A DNA stretch of 64,000 nt from Limnobaculum xujianqingii (GCF_013394855.1 NZ_JABMLK010000001.1:1178001-1242000); one strand, 5' to 3'; positions 11,818-25,736 are shown, counted from the stretch's first letter. The notes: a model not told the origin generated them from the sequence alone. A program made the numbers and translations.

Positions 11818-12672
11818 TTAACCACCGAAGGTGACACCAACGGTCATATGCAGATTATAGAATACTGCACGGCCAATGATTTCACCGCAAACCACCAGAA
11901 TGAAACCCGCTAACATGGCCAAGGTTCCTGGCTTGTTACCTTTAAGCATTGGATATATCCACAGCGCCAGACCAATAGCGACCAGAACTAAACGCAGTGC
12001 CATCAACTTACCAAACTGTGGAACCAGCGCCATGGCAGAAGTCACGGTGCTGTGCATACCAGCCAGTTCAGTACCTTGCATTAACGCAGAACCAATGCTG
12101 ACCAGGAAAGCAATAACGCTCACCGCAGCCAGTAACTTCCCACTGCAGTTACAGTCACGGTTTTTCAGCAGACAACCCAATAGCGGACCACCAATCAATA
12201 CCGTCAGGAAGAAGTTCAGTGTGGTATAACCGTTATGCCAGGTCGGTACGGTATCGATCTGATATACGCGACACATCGCATAAACAAAGGCTATGCCAGC
12301 AACCATACCGATAACCAACCAGACTTTACCCAGTGCCTGAGGCATCTTGCCCAATATGGCAATTAACCAGTAGAAGCCACCAATGGCAAAGAATGCAGAA
12401 CCCAAAGCAATCTCGTTACTCAGGCCAGACTCACCCACGCGATTTAATGAGTTAAAGGCGCGGGCAATGGTTCCCAAATGCATTACTGAAGCGATAAAAG
12501 CGATCCCCATCAGAACCCAAATGAAGAACATACCTTTATGAATCGATTTTCTCTGTTCGTCTGTTGTTTGGTTGCACAGAAGTGCCAGACCTAAAACGAT
12601 AAACCCACCGACCGCACACTGGCCCAGTACGGTGAATAACATCAACGGCCATTCATGCCATCCCAGTTCCAT
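11818..12672 (-). CDS. dmsC: DMSO reductase membrane anchor subunit DmsC
   Basis: Integral membrane subunit that anchors DmsAB and takes electrons from menaquinol. The ATG at 12672 (MELGWHEWPLMLFTVLGQ) matches the E. coli N-terminus and follows AAGGAGG; the frame extends upstream into dmsB but is not used. 284 residues (E. coli 287) with about eight hydrophobic helices. Conserved blocks: RAFNSLNRVGES, LSNEIALGSAFFAIGG, IDTVPTWHNGYT and the end GRAVFYNLHMTVGV. The start overlaps the last base positions of dmsB. Confidence 0.95.
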   Translation of the reverse strand: MELGWHEWPLMLFTVLGQCAVGGFIVLGLALLCNQTTDEQRKSIHKGMFFIWVLMGIAFIASVMHLGTIARAFNSLNRVGESGLSNEIALGSAFFAIGGFYWLIAILGKMPQALGKVWLVIGMVAGIAFVYAMCRVYQIDTVPTWHNGYTTLNFFLTVLIGGPLLGCLLKNRDCNCSGKLLAAVSVIAFLVSIGSALMQGTELAGMHSTVTSAMALVPQFGKLMALRLVLVAIGLALWIYPMLKGNKPGTLAMLAGFILVVCGEIIGRAVFYNLHMTVGVTFGG

Positions 12673-12673
12673 A

Positions 12674-13294
12674 TTAAACCTCCTTCGGATTGGATAAATG
12701 ACCGGTAGTGTCGCCAACAGGACGGCTACAGGCATTAGGTTTCAGCACAATATTCGGTCGGGTATATTTCTCAGCCGGCAACGGTGCAATCTCAGCCAGA
12801 CGACCATACTTTTCGCGCAGTTCATCAATTGGCCCAAAGTCCAGCGCACGTAAAGGGCAAGACTCTACGCAAATTGGCTTTTTACCCTCTTTTATCACCC
12901 GATCGTGGCAACCATCGCACTTGGTCATATGACCTTTAGCGGCGTTATATTGTGGTGCACCGTATGGGCAAGCCATATGACAATAACGACAGCCAATACA
13001 AACCTCTTCATTAACCAGTACAAAACCGTTTTCATCCTTATGCATTGCGCCACTTGGACAAACTTTGACGCAGGCAGGATCGCTACAGTGGTTACAAGCG
13101 ATGGACAGATAGTAGGCAAATACGTTTTGGTTCCAGGTATCACCATCTTTTTGCCAGTCGCCGCCAGCATATTCATAAATGCGGCGGAAACTGACATCCG
13201 GAGTTAAATCTTTATAGTCTTTACACGCCAGCTCGCAGGTTTTACAGCCCGTGCAACGACTTGAATCAATAAAAAAACCATATTGTGTTGTCAT
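12674..13294 (-). CDS. dmsB: DMSO reductase iron-sulfur subunit DmsB
   Basis: Electron-transfer subunit carrying four 4Fe-4S clusters between DmsC and DmsA. Cysteine groups are visible in order: CTGCKTCELAC, CNHCSDPACVKVCP, CIGCRYCHMACPYGAP and CDGCHDRV..CVESCP. The ATG at 13294 (MTTQYGFFIDSSRCTG) is preferred over an upstream in-frame ATG because of AAGGAG and the E. coli-like N-terminus; 206 residues against 205. Ends 2 bp from the dmsC start. Confidence 0.97.
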   Translation of the reverse strand: MTTQYGFFIDSSRCTGCKTCELACKDYKDLTPDVSFRRIYEYAGGDWQKDGDTWNQNVFAYYLSIACNHCSDPACVKVCPSGAMHKDENGFVLVNEEVCIGCRYCHMACPYGAPQYNAAKGHMTKCDGCHDRVIKEGKKPICVESCPLRALDFGPIDELREKYGRLAEIAPLPAEKYTRPNIVLKPNACSRPVGDTTGHLSNPKEV

Positions 13295-13304
13295 TGGCTG
13301 CTCC

Positions 13305-15743
13305 TTAAACTTTCGCAACTTCAACTAAGTTTGTATGCTGAGGATTACCTTTCGCCAGCGGTGACGGTCGAAGTGTGGTCAGCACGTTGATGCTACCCGC
13401 ATGGTCGACACCTTTACTGTCCGGCGTATACCAGGCACCCTCACCTAATGCCACCACTCCCGGCATCATACGTGGAGTCACTTTAACGTTAATATGGGTT
13501 TCACCCCGGTCGTTAAACATGCGGATCATGTCACCATTTTGAATGCCGCGTTTCTGAGCATCAATTGGGTTCATCCACACTTCCTGACGGGCAGCCGCTT
13601 TCAGCACATCAATATTGCCGTAAGTAGAGTGACAACGTGCTTTATAGTGGAAGCCGATTAATTGCAGTGGATAGGTTTCACGCATTGGATCGTCTGCCCC
13701 TTCAAAAGTCGAGACATGAATAGGCAATGGTGAAATTACATCACCTTTCGGCAGTTCCCAGGTTTTAGCCATTTCAGCCAAACGTTCTGAATAAATCTCG
13801 ATTTTGCCTGAAGGCGTACCTAATGGATTAGCCTGTGGGTCATCACGGAATGATTTATAGGCAATAAAGTGCCCGGCCGGATCTTTACGCTTGATGATCC
13901 CCATTTTGCGGAACTCTTCAAACGTAGGCAGCAGGGGATCTTTCTCACAGGATTGCTGATACAGATGGCGTAGCCATTCTTCCTGAGTACGACCTTCAGT
14001 AAACTGAGATTCAACCCCCATACGTTTGGCAATCTCAGAGGTCATCTCATAAATAGAGCGGCACTCAAACTGAGGTTCAACGGCTTTATCCGCAAAAATG
14101 ACATAGCCCATATTTCCTGATGACGCATCCAGACAGAAATCCATCTGCTCTGAGGTAGTTAAGTCTGGCAGTAAAATATCAGCACAGCGGGCGCTGGCGG
14201 TCATATGGTTCTCAATCACCACCACCATTTCACATTTGGTATCGTCGCCAAGAATTTCCAGCGTCCTATTAATGTCTGAGTGTTGGTTCAACATGCTGTT
14301 ACCAGCATAGTTCCAGATAAATTTAATTGGCTGCTTCAACTTATCGGTACCACGTACACCATCACGAGTCGCTGTCATTTCCGGGCCACGCATAATCGCA
14401 TCGGTCCACAGGAAGAATGAGATACTGTCTTTAACCGGATTTTCCAGCGTTGGGAAACGCACAAATGGAATTGCGTAGGAACCTTCACGAGCACCAGTGT
14501 TACCACCAGTAATTCCCACATTACCTGTCAGGCAGGCTAATACTGCAATCGAACGGGCAACCTGCTCACCATTAGCATGGCGCTGAGGGCCCCAGCCTTG
14601 ACAAATATAGGCAGGTTTTGCAGTACCAATTTCACGAGCCAATTTAATAATACGATCGGCAGGAATAGCGGTAATCTTAGACGCCCATTCAGGGGTTTTA
14701 GCAATACCATCATCCCCTTCACCCAAAATATAGGCTTTATAGTGACCATTACTCGAAGCACTTGCTGGTAACGTTTTCTCGTCATAACCGACGCAATATT
14801 TATCCAGGAATGGTTGATCGACTAAATTCTCAGTAATCATCACGTAAGCCAGTGCAGAAACCAACGCGGCATCAGTACCTGGCGTAATTGGAATCCACTC
14901 ATCTTCACGCCCTGCTGCGGTATCGCAATAGCGAGGGTCAATGTCAATCATTCTGGCATTTGATTTTTCCCGTGCCTGCTCAAGCAGATAAGTAATGCCG
15001 CCGCCGCTCATGCGGGTTTCTGCCGGGTTGTTACCAAACATCACCACCAGTTTGGTATTTTCAATATCAGAAATACTGTTGCCAGAGCCACCGCCATAGG
15101 TATAACTCAAGCCTGTCGTAATTTGAGCAGTACTGTAAGTGTTATAGTGATTCAGATAACCACCGCAGCAGTTCATCAGGCGTGCAATCAGTGAAGTTCC
15201 TGGTGGCCATGAACGAGTTACCGTTCCGCCTAATGTGCCGGTTGCATACTGAAGATAAACCGCTTCATTACCGTAATCCTTAATAATACGCTTCAGGTTA
15301 TTGGCAATTTCATCATATGCCTCTTCCCAGGTAATGCGTTTAAACTTACCTTTACCACGCTTACCTACACGTTTCATTGGGTATTTTAAACGGTCTGGGT
15401 TATAGACCCGACGGCGCATTGAACGACCACGCAGACAGGCTCTAACCTGATGGTCCTGATAGACATCATCACCAGTGTTGTCAGTCTCTACATACTTAAT
15501 TTCGCCATTTACTACATGCATACGCAATGGGCAGCGACTACCGCAGTTTACGGTACAAGCGCTCCAGACGGTTTTAGCCTCTGGTGCAGCACCGTTACTG
15601 ACAGTTTCATCTGCATTAGCGACACCAAATGGTAATGCAACACCACCTGCCGCTACTGCCAGGCCACCCAATGCGCTGGTTTGCACGAATTTACGTCGGC
15701 TTACCGGCATCAATACTGGATTTTTCTGATCGTCAAGGCTCAT
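13305..15743 (-). CDS. dmsA: DMSO reductase catalytic subunit DmsA
   Basis: Molybdopterin-guanine-dinucleotide oxidoreductase reducing dimethyl sulfoxide and related S- or N-oxides as terminal acceptors, exported by the Tat system. 812 residues (E. coli 814). The twin-arginine leader has S15-R-R-K-F-V followed by a hydrophobic stretch and cleavage near VANA. An FS0-type cysteine motif lies at Cys63, Cys67 and Cys71 (CTVNCGSRC). Downstream molybdopterin-binding blocks such as WNYAGNSMLNQHSD and DILLPDLTTSEQMDF match the DmsA family. First gene of dmsABC-dmsD-napF-like. Confidence 0.97.
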   Translation of the reverse strand: MSLDDQKNPVLMPVSRRKFVQTSALGGLAVAAGGVALPFGVANADETVSNGAAPEAKTVWSACTVNCGSRCPLRMHVVNGEIKYVETDNTGDDVYQDHQVRACLRGRSMRRRVYNPDRLKYPMKRVGKRGKGKFKRITWEEAYDEIANNLKRIIKDYGNEAVYLQYATGTLGGTVTRSWPPGTSLIARLMNCCGGYLNHYNTYSTAQITTGLSYTYGGGSGNSISDIENTKLVVMFGNNPAETRMSGGGITYLLEQAREKSNARMIDIDPRYCDTAAGREDEWIPITPGTDAALVSALAYVMITENLVDQPFLDKYCVGYDEKTLPASASSNGHYKAYILGEGDDGIAKTPEWASKITAIPADRIIKLAREIGTAKPAYICQGWGPQRHANGEQVARSIAVLACLTGNVGITGGNTGAREGSYAIPFVRFPTLENPVKDSISFFLWTDAIMRGPEMTATRDGVRGTDKLKQPIKFIWNYAGNSMLNQHSDINRTLEILGDDTKCEMVVVIENHMTASARCADILLPDLTTSEQMDFCLDASSGNMGYVIFADKAVEPQFECRSIYEMTSEIAKRMGVESQFTEGRTQEEWLRHLYQQSCEKDPLLPTFEEFRKMGIIKRKDPAGHFIAYKSFRDDPQANPLGTPSGKIEIYSERLAEMAKTWELPKGDVISPLPIHVSTFEGADDPMRETYPLQLIGFHYKARCHSTYGNIDVLKAAARQEVWMNPIDAQKRGIQNGDMIRMFNDRGETHINVKVTPRMMPGVVALGEGAWYTPDSKGVDHAGSINVLTTLRPSPLAKGNPQHTNLVEVAKV

Positions 15744-15860
15744 AAAATCACCTGTTATTTTATCGTTAGATTATGGGTTTCTGTTAAATTGCTTCTCTGT
15801 GGGAAAAGTAAAGATAAAAGGTAGTTAGCAATAGCTAATATCAGGAATAAAAAAGTCAGA

Positions 15861-15884
15861 TTGAATAAGCAATGACTTATTCAA
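15861..15884. promoter_or_regulatory. Palindrome in the dmsA leader
   Basis: A perfect 9-bp inverted repeat, TTGAATAAG with CTTATTCAA and a 6-bp spacer, lies about 120 bp before the dmsA start and downstream of the predicted FNR promoter. It may be an operator or a leader-RNA hairpin. Confidence 0.4.
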
Positions 15885-15939
15885 TGAAAGTATCTGCATC
15901 CATTTCATACACTCGATCCTACCTAATCTATCGACTAAC

Positions 15940-15980
15940 ATACTACGTTAACATCACCAGTAATTATTGCGTTCAATCAA
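15940..15980 (-). promoter_or_regulatory. Candidate FNR-dependent dmsA promoter
   Basis: On the minus strand TTGAT-TGAA-CGCAA (15967-15980) matches 8 of 10 FNR consensus positions. TAGTAT (15940-15945) lies at the distance expected for a class II site, giving a start near 15932 and a leader of about 190 nt. dmsABC is FNR-activated in E. coli. Prediction by eye only. Confidence 0.45.
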
Positions 15981-16422
15981 TTATCGCTGTATTAAAATAG
16001 CTAGCCTTTCAATTAGAATAAATAATCATCTTGTTATAACATTATGATTACACGAGCAACTAACAATCTTAACACTCTGTTTTATATGAAATAATACATG
16101 TTATATGTAAATGATTATTATTTAACGAAGGAATTGCAGAATAATTTAAATGACTAACTGAAGGTGTTAGTAAAAATAATAGACTTAATTTAAGTTAGAA
16201 TTAGTCTATAAATTATTACAACCACTTATTGATCAGATAATAATCCTGATAGTTGAATTAAATTAAAAATTGATAAATTAATAGCCTAAAATCGCGTTAA
16301 TTTATCTTAGTAGAAATAATTATTTTCCGATTTTGTTGAATACAAAAATTAATTTCCTGGTAAACAGAATGTGTTCTAAATGAATAATATCGCAATTATT
16401 CTGCATATAATCTTATACATAT

Positions 16423-16449
16423 AAAAAAGCCCCGGAATAAACCGAGGCT
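16423..16449 (-). terminator. Rho-independent terminator of serS
   Basis: On the minus strand GCCTCGG, loop TTTATT, CCGGGGC (one G-U pair) is followed by TTTTTT, 22 bp after the serS stop. Confidence 0.85.
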
Positions 16450-16470
16450 ATTTAATCAACTGAAGGTTTA

Positions 16471-17850
<1,380 letters not shown>

Positions 17851-17867
17851 TTACCGCAACCAACAAG

Positions 17868-19211
17868 TTAACGGTAGCGTTTTATGGTGCTATTTTGATC
17901 CTGCTCAGCCAACCAGTTCAGCTTTTCTGCAATCTTAGTTTCTAAGCCACGCGGCTCAGGAAAATAATAACGCTGGCCAGCCATTTCCGGCGGGAAATAA
18001 CTCTCTCCTGCTGCGTAAGCATTTGGTTCGTCATGGGCATAACGGTACTCTGCGCCAAGCCCCATCTCTTTCATTAATTTAGTCGGGGCATTACGCAAAT
18101 GTTCCGGCACATCAAAATCTTTCTGGTGCTGCGCATCCTGCATGGCGGATTTAAATGCTTTATAGACTGCGTTGCTTTTTGGCGCACAGGCCAGATAAAC
18201 AATCGCCTGCGCGATAGCTCTTTCGCCTTCTGCCGGACCTACGCGAGTAAAGCAATCCCAGGCGGCAATCGCCACCTGCATACCACGAGGATCCGCATTA
18301 CCAACATCTTCTGAAGCGATAGCTAATAAACGACGCGCAACGTACAACGGATCGCCACCGGCTGTGATAATTCTGGCATACCAGTAAAGTGCTGCGTCAG
18401 GAGCGGAGCCTCGTACCGATTTATGCAATGCAGAGATGAGGTCGTAATAGCGATCGCCCTTATTATCAAAGCGGGCACTGCGTTCACCGGAAGTTTCTTT
18501 TAACAGTTCTGGAGTTAATACGCGTTGACCATCAGCAGAGATTTCTGCCATATCAGCCATCATTTCAAGGCTATTTAGTGCCCGTCGGGCATCGCCACCG
18601 ACCAATTCAGACAACATGCGTCGGGTTTCATCGGGTAAAACTATATTCTGTTTACCATATCCCCGTTCATCATCGTTCATTGCCTGTAACAGAACTTGCT
18701 CAATATCGCCGCTTTCCAGAGACTTCAACAAATAAACTCTCGCTCTGGATAACAGAGCCGAATTTAATTCAAATGAAGGGTTTTCGGTAGTTGCGCCGAT
18801 AAAAGTAATAGTACCGTCTTCTACATGGGGCAGGAATGCATCCTGCTGACTCTTATTGAAACGATGAACTTCGTCAACAAACAGGATAGTTCTTCGACCG
18901 GCATCACGATTATTGCGTGCCCGTTCAATAGATTCGCGAATCTCTTTAATACCGGAAGTGACTGCGGATATTCGCTCGATATCCGCATTACCATAATGTC
19001 CGATGATCTCAGCCAGCGTGGTTTTTCCAGTACCCGGAGGTCCCCAAAGGATCATTGAATGTAGATGCCCAGCCTCAATTGCCCGTGGTAATGGCTTACC
19101 GGGAGAGAGCAGATGACGCTGACCGATATATTCAGCCAGCGTTCGAGGCCGCATACGTGCGGCCAGAGGCTGAAACTCATTCTGAGAGAAATCGAGTGAC
19201 AGAGTACTCAC
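17868..19211 (-). CDS. rarA: Replication-associated recombination protein RarA (MgsA)
   Basis: AAA+ ATPase of the clamp-loader-like RarA/WRNIP1/Mgs1 family, acting at stalled replication forks. 447 residues, the same as E. coli. Walker A is [16 protein letters not shown] (about residues 53-68), Walker B is [18 protein letters not shown], and the sensor is [15 protein letters not shown]. The C-terminal tetramerisation domain is complete. The lolA stop lies 7 bp upstream, the conserved lolA-rarA pair. Confidence 0.97.
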   Translation of the reverse strand: MSTLSLDFSQNEFQPLAARMRPRTLAEYIGQRHLLSPGKPLPRAIEAGHLHSMILWGPPGTGKTTLAEIIGHYGNADIERISAVTSGIKEIRESIERARNNRDAGRRTILFVDEVHRFNKSQQDAFLPHVEDGTITFIGATTENPSFELNSALLSRARVYLLKSLESGDIEQVLLQAMNDDERGYGKQNIVLPDETRRMLSELVGGDARRALNSLEMMADMAEISADGQRVLTPELLKETSGERSARFDNKGDRYYDLISALHKSVRGSAPDAALYWYARIITAGGDPLYVARRLLAIASEDVGNADPRGMQVAIAAWDCFTRVGPAEGERAIAQAIVYLACAPKSNAVYKAFKSAMQDAQHQKDFDVPEHLRNAPTKLMKEMGLGAEYRYAHDEPNAYAAGESYFPPEMAGQRYYFPEPRGLETKIAEKLNWLAEQDQNSTIKRYR

Positions 19212-19218
19212 TAAGACC

Positions 19219-19830
19219 TCACTGGCGCTGATCGTCGATGGTCACGCCTTTTGGTGGTGTAAAGGTGAATTTAGCAGCATCAACAGAGCCGCTTTGTTGG
19301 CCTTTCAAGGTATAAGTGCTGCGTTGTCCATCTTGTTCTACTGCAACAAAGCCTTTAATGACACCATCACCAGTTACATTAATGGAAAAGGCTTTCAGGT
19401 TACCTTTCGTCGCCTTTGGTTTTAACTCAAACTCATCACCTTTTTGCACTACGTCGTATTTGCTCCAGTCAGTAGTGCTATTGCGAGTGATCAGCATAAA
19501 TGGCGTATCTCCGGTAACGCTATCTAACCAGGTTGCCGTTGCTTGCTCAACAAATGGGTTAAAAAACCATAGCGTTTTGCCATCAGATACTAAAATACTT
19601 TCATCCGGTGAAGTCATATGCCAACGAAACAGATTTGGTCGTTTAACCCAGAGTTCACCCTCTCCCTGTTGAATTGCAGCGCCGCCAGCATCTTTCACTG
19701 ACTGAGAGAAACTGGCATGAAAACTATTCACCTTATTTAAACGACTCTGCAAATCTGAACGGGCATCGGCCAATACGGCTGATGACACCAGACCAGACAT
19801 CAGGCAACAGGCGATAAATAATTTCTTCAT
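19219..19830 (-). CDS. lolA: Periplasmic lipoprotein carrier LolA
   Basis: Shuttles outer-membrane lipoproteins from LolCDE to LolB. The ATG at 19830 ([15 protein letters not shown]) gives 203 residues, exactly the E. coli precursor length; an upstream in-frame ATG would spoil the signal peptide. Cleavage is likely after AVLA, leaving mature [20 protein letters not shown]. Conserved LolA blocks: [43 protein letters not shown] and [19 protein letters not shown]. Confidence 0.97.
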   Translation of the reverse strand: MKKLFIACCLMSGLVSSAVLADARSDLQSRLNKVNSFHASFSQSVKDAGGAAIQQGEGELWVKRPNLFRWHMTSPDESILVSDGKTLWFFNPFVEQATATWLDSVTGDTPFMLITRNSTTDWSKYDVVQKGDEFELKPKATKGNLKAFSINVTGDGVIKGFVAVEQDGQRSTYTLKGQQSGSVDAAKFTFTPPKGVTIDDQRQ

Positions 19831-19974
19831 TGTTGCAATTACTCCCATCTATTATCAATAAAGCGTCAATTAAACGCGTTGAATATCATCGCCAACTCTA
19901 CCTGACAATCACCTGTCGCGTATAGTCTCGAAGCAGTAAGTATATGATCTTTTACTTATCTTTTCAGTTAGCAT

Positions 19975-19997
19975 AAGGGCCGCATTTTGCGGCCCTT
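19975..19997 (-). terminator. GC-rich hairpin after ftsK
   Basis: AAGGGCCGC, loop ATTTT, GCGGCCCTT: a perfect 9-bp stem 23 bp beyond the ftsK stop, but without a T-tract on either strand. It may be a 3' end stabiliser or a weak terminator. Confidence 0.45.
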
Positions 19998-20019
19998 AAA
20001 CAACAGTTGTTGTCTTAAA

Positions 20020-23000
20020 TTAATCAAACTGACCGCGCGCTAAAACCTCTCGGTTACCATTATGCCCCGGAGGACTCACAATACCCTGAGCTTCCATTTG
20101 ATCAATAATGCGTGCAGCACGGTTATAGCCAATGCGGAACTGACGCTGAATTCCGGATATAGATGGTTTTTTCTTTTCAACCACAAAAGCCACCGCCTGA
20201 TCGAACAGCGGATCAAGCTCTTCATCAGCTTCCAGTCCAAATCCACCTTCGCCCTCTTCAGAGGTTGCAGTAATGCTATCAATATACTGTGGGCGACCAC
20301 GTGCTTTCCAGTCCTGAACCACCGCATGAACTTCCTGATCGCGTACGAAGGCTCCATGAACACGCACCGGCATCGAAGAGTTTGGCGGTAAATAAAGCAT
20401 ATCACCCATACCTAATAAGGATTCGGCTCCGCCCTGATCGAGAATAGTACGCGAGTCAATTTTGCTTGATACGGTAAACGCCATACGGGTTGGAATATTA
20501 GCCTTAATCAGACCGGTTATCACATCCACCGATGGACGTTGGGTTGCCAACACTAAGTGAATACCGGCGGCCCGCGCTTTCTGAGCCAGACGCGCTATCA
20601 GCTCTTCAACTTTTTTACCTACCGCCATCATCAGATCGGCAAATTCATCAACCAGCACCACTATATAAGGCAGTTTTTCCAGCATCGGTGGTGATACATC
20701 CATGCTTTCGCTTGGTTTCCAGAATGGATCCGGTATTGGACGACCCAGGCGTTCAGCTTCTTCAACTCTTTCGTTGTACCCTGCCAGGTTTCTGACCCCA
20801 AGAGCAGACATCAACTTATAGCGACGTTCCATCTCGCCAACACACCAGCGAAGGGCATTGGCGGCGTCTTTCATATCGGTAACCACTTCGGTTAACAGGT
20901 GAGGAATTCCCTCATAAACTGATAACTCCAGCATTTTTGGGTCAATCATAATAAAGCGAACGTCTTCTGGCTTAGCTTTATACAACATGCTCAGAATCAT
21001 GGCGTTCACACCAACCGATTTACCCGAACCGGTAGTACCAGCCACCAGTAAGTGAGGCATCTTGGCCAGATCGGCAACCACTGGCTGACCAGAAATATCT
21101 TTACCTAACACCACGGTAAGTGGAGAAGGAGTATTCATAAATTCTGGGGAATCCAGCACTTCACGCATATAAACTGTCTGACGGCGTTCGTTTGGCAATT
21201 CCAGACCAACATAAGGCTTACCTGGAATAACCTCAACCACACGTACCGCAGTTACCGACAGCGAACGCGCTAAATCTCGCGCTAAACTGGAAATTCGGGA
21301 CGCTTTCACACCCGGAGCCAAATCCAATTCAAAACGGGTAATTACCGGACCGGGTAAAATATCAACTACATGCGCTTTAACACGGAAATCGGCCAGACGA
21401 CGCTCCAATAAGCGTGCTGTCTCTTCTAACGCTTCCACATCTACCGGATCCTGATTTAGCGGTGGTGATGCCAGCAAATCAAGAGATGGCAGAGGTGTAG
21501 TCGGTTTCTCTAACGGTCGCTCATTACGCATCAGGAATGGGTGAATTAAGCCATCCATTGAAGGCTGAGTCGGTTGTGGCTCTTCTTTAGGCGCTACCGG
21601 TTGGAAAGGCGATGACGGTTGTGATGTTACATTAACGCCATGTGATGCCTGTGTATAACCTGACGGTGTAACTGGTGCCTGTGGCACTGGAGCTACCGGA
21701 CGTTCAACCGGTTGTTGATAACCATAGGACGAAGTAATGGACTGAGTAACCTCATTGATATTACCCAAAGAAACATCATCAGTGCGTTCCACATCACCAA
21801 CTTGAGAAGGCAAAGTAAATAATGGTTCAACCGGGCGATCGTCAGGCACTTCATCATCAATATCATCACGGGCAGAAATACCGTACAGAGGGTTATCTTC
21901 TATATCCCCGTCGTTATCATCATCCTGATAACGTTCACCGTAGCGTTGGCGTTGTTCTTCTTCAAACGCCCTTCTCAGTGCTTCTTGTTCCACCGCATCT
22001 TCATCATCTTCACTAATAGTGAAATCATTTGCCATTGGCTTATTGCGATTAAGGCGATCGCGTTCACGCTGTTCGGCTTCACGTTGCGATGGCAGTTTAA
22101 TCCCATAGGAGGCCAGCTCACGGCGAGTAGGAATACGAACCGGATTAGGACGAGGGAACTCCGGACCAACACCTTGCTTAACCTGAGGTTGGCTACCCGC
22201 TACAGGAGTAAAAGTAATTGCTGGTGCAGATGAAGCCGTTGTTGTTGCTACCGTTGTCGCCCCGGCAGCAGCAGCGGCATCAAAGGTGATAGCATTCGAT
22301 AATGAATCGGTATTTGTGGATGCATTATCTTGTTCAACTGTACTGAAATGTCCCGGTACCAAAGGTTCTGTTGGTTCATCTGGTAATGTATCAACAACAA
22401 CCGGTGGATTAATTGGAGAATAAGGATTGGTAAACTCGCTACGCTGAGTTTCAGACGGATTAACTGTAACTGTCTGTAGTTCAGAATTACTGAAAGTATA
22501 GGTTGCCGGACCAAAAGAGATTGCAGGCTGTTCTGACGTAGAAATTGTCGGTTCAGCGGTAATTTCAGGCTCATTTTGAACAGGTGTATTGTTCCAGTGA
22601 TTCCCCCTGTCAGTTACAAGATCTTCAGCGGCACCAAATAGTGGCGGCTCCGGAGATTCTTGCGGCTCAGGCAGATCGTCCATTGCTGTATTAAAGATTA
22701 ATTCTTGTTGCAGTTCGTTTATTTCTGCGTCGTCATTCGCCTGAGTTAACTCATCGTCCGCATTTACACTCGGTGCGGTAAACAGAACATCGTCAGTGGC
22801 TGCGGCGGCAAAAGAAGAAGCACCAACCGTTGAAGTTACAACTCTGTCACTAACGTCATCCCGATCGTAATCATCAACCTCACGCTCTTTGCGCGTTTTA
22901 TTCGAGGCAAAAGTCAGGATGCCCATAACAAAGGCACCAATTTTTTCCGCAATGGTTAACCACGACCAACCGGTGAACAGCGTTAGCCCTACGGCCCATA

Positions 23001-23508
23001 CGCTTAGCAGAATTAATGTAGAACCTACGCTGTTAAAATGAGGCAATAAGGCACTATTAATCAGACTACCAATCACACCGCCGGAAGCAAAATAGTACCA
23101 GTCATCAATGCTGATAGCCGACAGACCGCATGATGAAAAAATCAGCGCTAGCAGCCCGATAAAGCGTAATGAAAAAGAGAATAGATCAACGGCTTTCTGC
23201 TCACGCTCATGGCGATACAGCATCCAGCATTGAAAAACGATCATTGGTGGTACGGCATAAGCCAGCACCCCAAAAACAAATAACAGGGTATCTGCCAGCC
23301 AGGCTCCGGTTTCACCACCTATATTATGAATAGGTTCATGCCAGGCTGTTTGTGACCAGCTAGGATCGGCAGGATTAAAACTAATTAACGCCGCCATAAG
23401 GTAAATGGAAAAAATAACCACCAATAATAAACCAGCTTCAAAAAGCCGCTGGCGGCTACTTAACTTCTTCAACTTAGGCTCTTTATCTTCTATATATTCC
23501 TGGCTCAA
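20020..23508 (-). CDS. ftsK: DNA translocase FtsK
   Basis: Divisome protein and DNA pump that aligns chromosome dimers for XerCD recombination at dif. 1162 residues (E. coli 1329); the difference is in the linker. The N-terminal membrane domain (about residues 20-190) has four hydrophobic helices. The low-complexity linker (about 210-660) is rich in P, E, Q, T and D. The RecA-like motor has Walker [15 protein letters not shown] and Walker [15 protein letters not shown]. The gamma winged helix at the end ([17 protein letters not shown]) reads KOPS. It lies between lrp and lolA as in E. coli. Confidence 0.97.
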   Translation of the reverse strand: MSQEYIEDKEPKLKKLSSRQRLFEAGLLLVVIFSIYLMAALISFNPADPSWSQTAWHEPIHNIGGETGAWLADTLLFVFGVLAYAVPPMIVFQCWMLYRHEREQKAVDLFSFSLRFIGLLALIFSSCGLSAISIDDWYYFASGGVIGSLINSALLPHFNSVGSTLILLSVWAVGLTLFTGWSWLTIAEKIGAFVMGILTFASNKTRKEREVDDYDRDDVSDRVVTSTVGASSFAAAATDDVLFTAPSVNADDELTQANDDAEINELQQELIFNTAMDDLPEPQESPEPPLFGAAEDLVTDRGNHWNNTPVQNEPEITAEPTISTSEQPAISFGPATYTFSNSELQTVTVNPSETQRSEFTNPYSPINPPVVVDTLPDEPTEPLVPGHFSTVEQDNASTNTDSLSNAITFDAAAAAGATTVATTTASSAPAITFTPVAGSQPQVKQGVGPEFPRPNPVRIPTRRELASYGIKLPSQREAEQRERDRLNRNKPMANDFTISEDDEDAVEQEALRRAFEEEQRQRYGERYQDDDNDGDIEDNPLYGISARDDIDDEVPDDRPVEPLFTLPSQVGDVERTDDVSLGNINEVTQSITSSYGYQQPVERPVAPVPQAPVTPSGYTQASHGVNVTSQPSSPFQPVAPKEEPQPTQPSMDGLIHPFLMRNERPLEKPTTPLPSLDLLASPPLNQDPVDVEALEETARLLERRLADFRVKAHVVDILPGPVITRFELDLAPGVKASRISSLARDLARSLSVTAVRVVEVIPGKPYVGLELPNERRQTVYMREVLDSPEFMNTPSPLTVVLGKDISGQPVVADLAKMPHLLVAGTTGSGKSVGVNAMILSMLYKAKPEDVRFIMIDPKMLELSVYEGIPHLLTEVVTDMKDAANALRWCVGEMERRYKLMSALGVRNLAGYNERVEEAERLGRPIPDPFWKPSESMDVSPPMLEKLPYIVVLVDEFADLMMAVGKKVEELIARLAQKARAAGIHLVLATQRPSVDVITGLIKANIPTRMAFTVSSKIDSRTILDQGGAESLLGMGDMLYLPPNSSMPVRVHGAFVRDQEVHAVVQDWKARGRPQYIDSITATSEEGEGGFGLEADEELDPLFDQAVAFVVEKKKPSISGIQRQFRIGYNRAARIIDQMEAQGIVSPPGHNGNREVLARGQFD

Positions 23509-23636
23509 GAAAGGCTCTCCAGGTTACCGTAGTACCGAGTAATAGAACGGCAGCGCCAGGAATACCCAGCGCTGAAACTGTATGAATACACAGGAGTGTA
23601 ACGGAAGTTAGCAGATTTTGCACCTGCAACGATGAA

Positions 23637-24131
23637 TTATCGTGTTTTGATAACTAAGTGGTTACTTTGTTTGACTTCTTCCATTACCACATAAGTACGC
23701 GTATCGTTTACACCCGGTAAACGCAGCAGCGTCTCACCTAATAATTTTCTGTATGCAGACATATCTGATACACGAGTTTTCAGAAGGTAGTCAAAGTCAC
23801 CAGATACCAGATGACACTCCTGAATCTCTTCCAGTTTTTGCACAGCGGTATTGAACTGTTCAAATACGTCTGCCGCGCCACGGTTTAAGGTAATTTCAAC
23901 AAACACCAACAGCGATGCGTCCAGATAATGTGGATTTAATAACGCCGTATACCCTTGAATGAATTTTTGTCTTTCCAGACGACGTACGCGCTCCAGACAT
24001 GGTGTTGGAGATAAGCCAACGCGTTTTGACAGTTCAACGTTGGAAATGCGACCATCCAGTTGTAATTCATTCAAAATGTTACGGTCAATGCGATCAAGAT
24101 CTTTGCTAGGGCGTTTTTTATTGTCTACCAT
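23637..24131 (-). CDS. lrp: Leucine-responsive regulatory protein Lrp
   Basis: Global transcription regulator of amino-acid metabolism, transport and fimbriae; forms leucine-responsive octamers or hexadecamers. 164 residues, the E. coli length, with near-identical sequence: the helix-turn-helix at about 26-50 (NVELSKRVGLSPTPCLERVR) and the C-terminal RAM domain (LLVFVEITLNRGAADVFEQF). Divergent from trxB across a long gap, as in E. coli, where Lrp represses its own promoter. Confidence 0.98.
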   Translation of the reverse strand: MVDNKKRPSKDLDRIDRNILNELQLDGRISNVELSKRVGLSPTPCLERVRRLERQKFIQGYTALLNPHYLDASLLVFVEITLNRGAADVFEQFNTAVQKLEEIQECHLVSGDFDYLLKTRVSDMSAYRKLLGETLLRLPGVNDTRTYVVMEEVKQSNHLVIKTR

Positions 24132-25670
<1,539 letters not shown>

Positions 25671-25708
25671 TAGCTATTGTGCGATCTGAAAGTGTGACAC
25701 AACATATC

Positions 25709-25736
25709 AAGGCGGCTTATGGCCGCCTTCTTGTTT
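25709..25736 (+). terminator. Probable terminator of trxB
   Basis: AAGGCGGC, loop TTATG, GCCGCCTT followed by CTTGTTT; stem of 8 bp with a modest T-rich tail, 38 bp after trxB. Confidence 0.7.

Larger units (their letters stand above)
15744..16422. other. Long AT-rich region between serS and dmsA
   Basis: About 680 bp with no supported gene. The part next to dmsA carries the probable anaerobic promoter and a palindrome (listed separately). From about 15985 to 16420 it is very AT-rich, and I recognise no coding frame, tRNA or repeat. Confidence 0.6.

Noticed and set aside
12905..13207. 100-codon plus-strand frame inside dmsB
   Set aside because: Shadow of the cysteine-rich dmsB coding sequence; no start context or homology.
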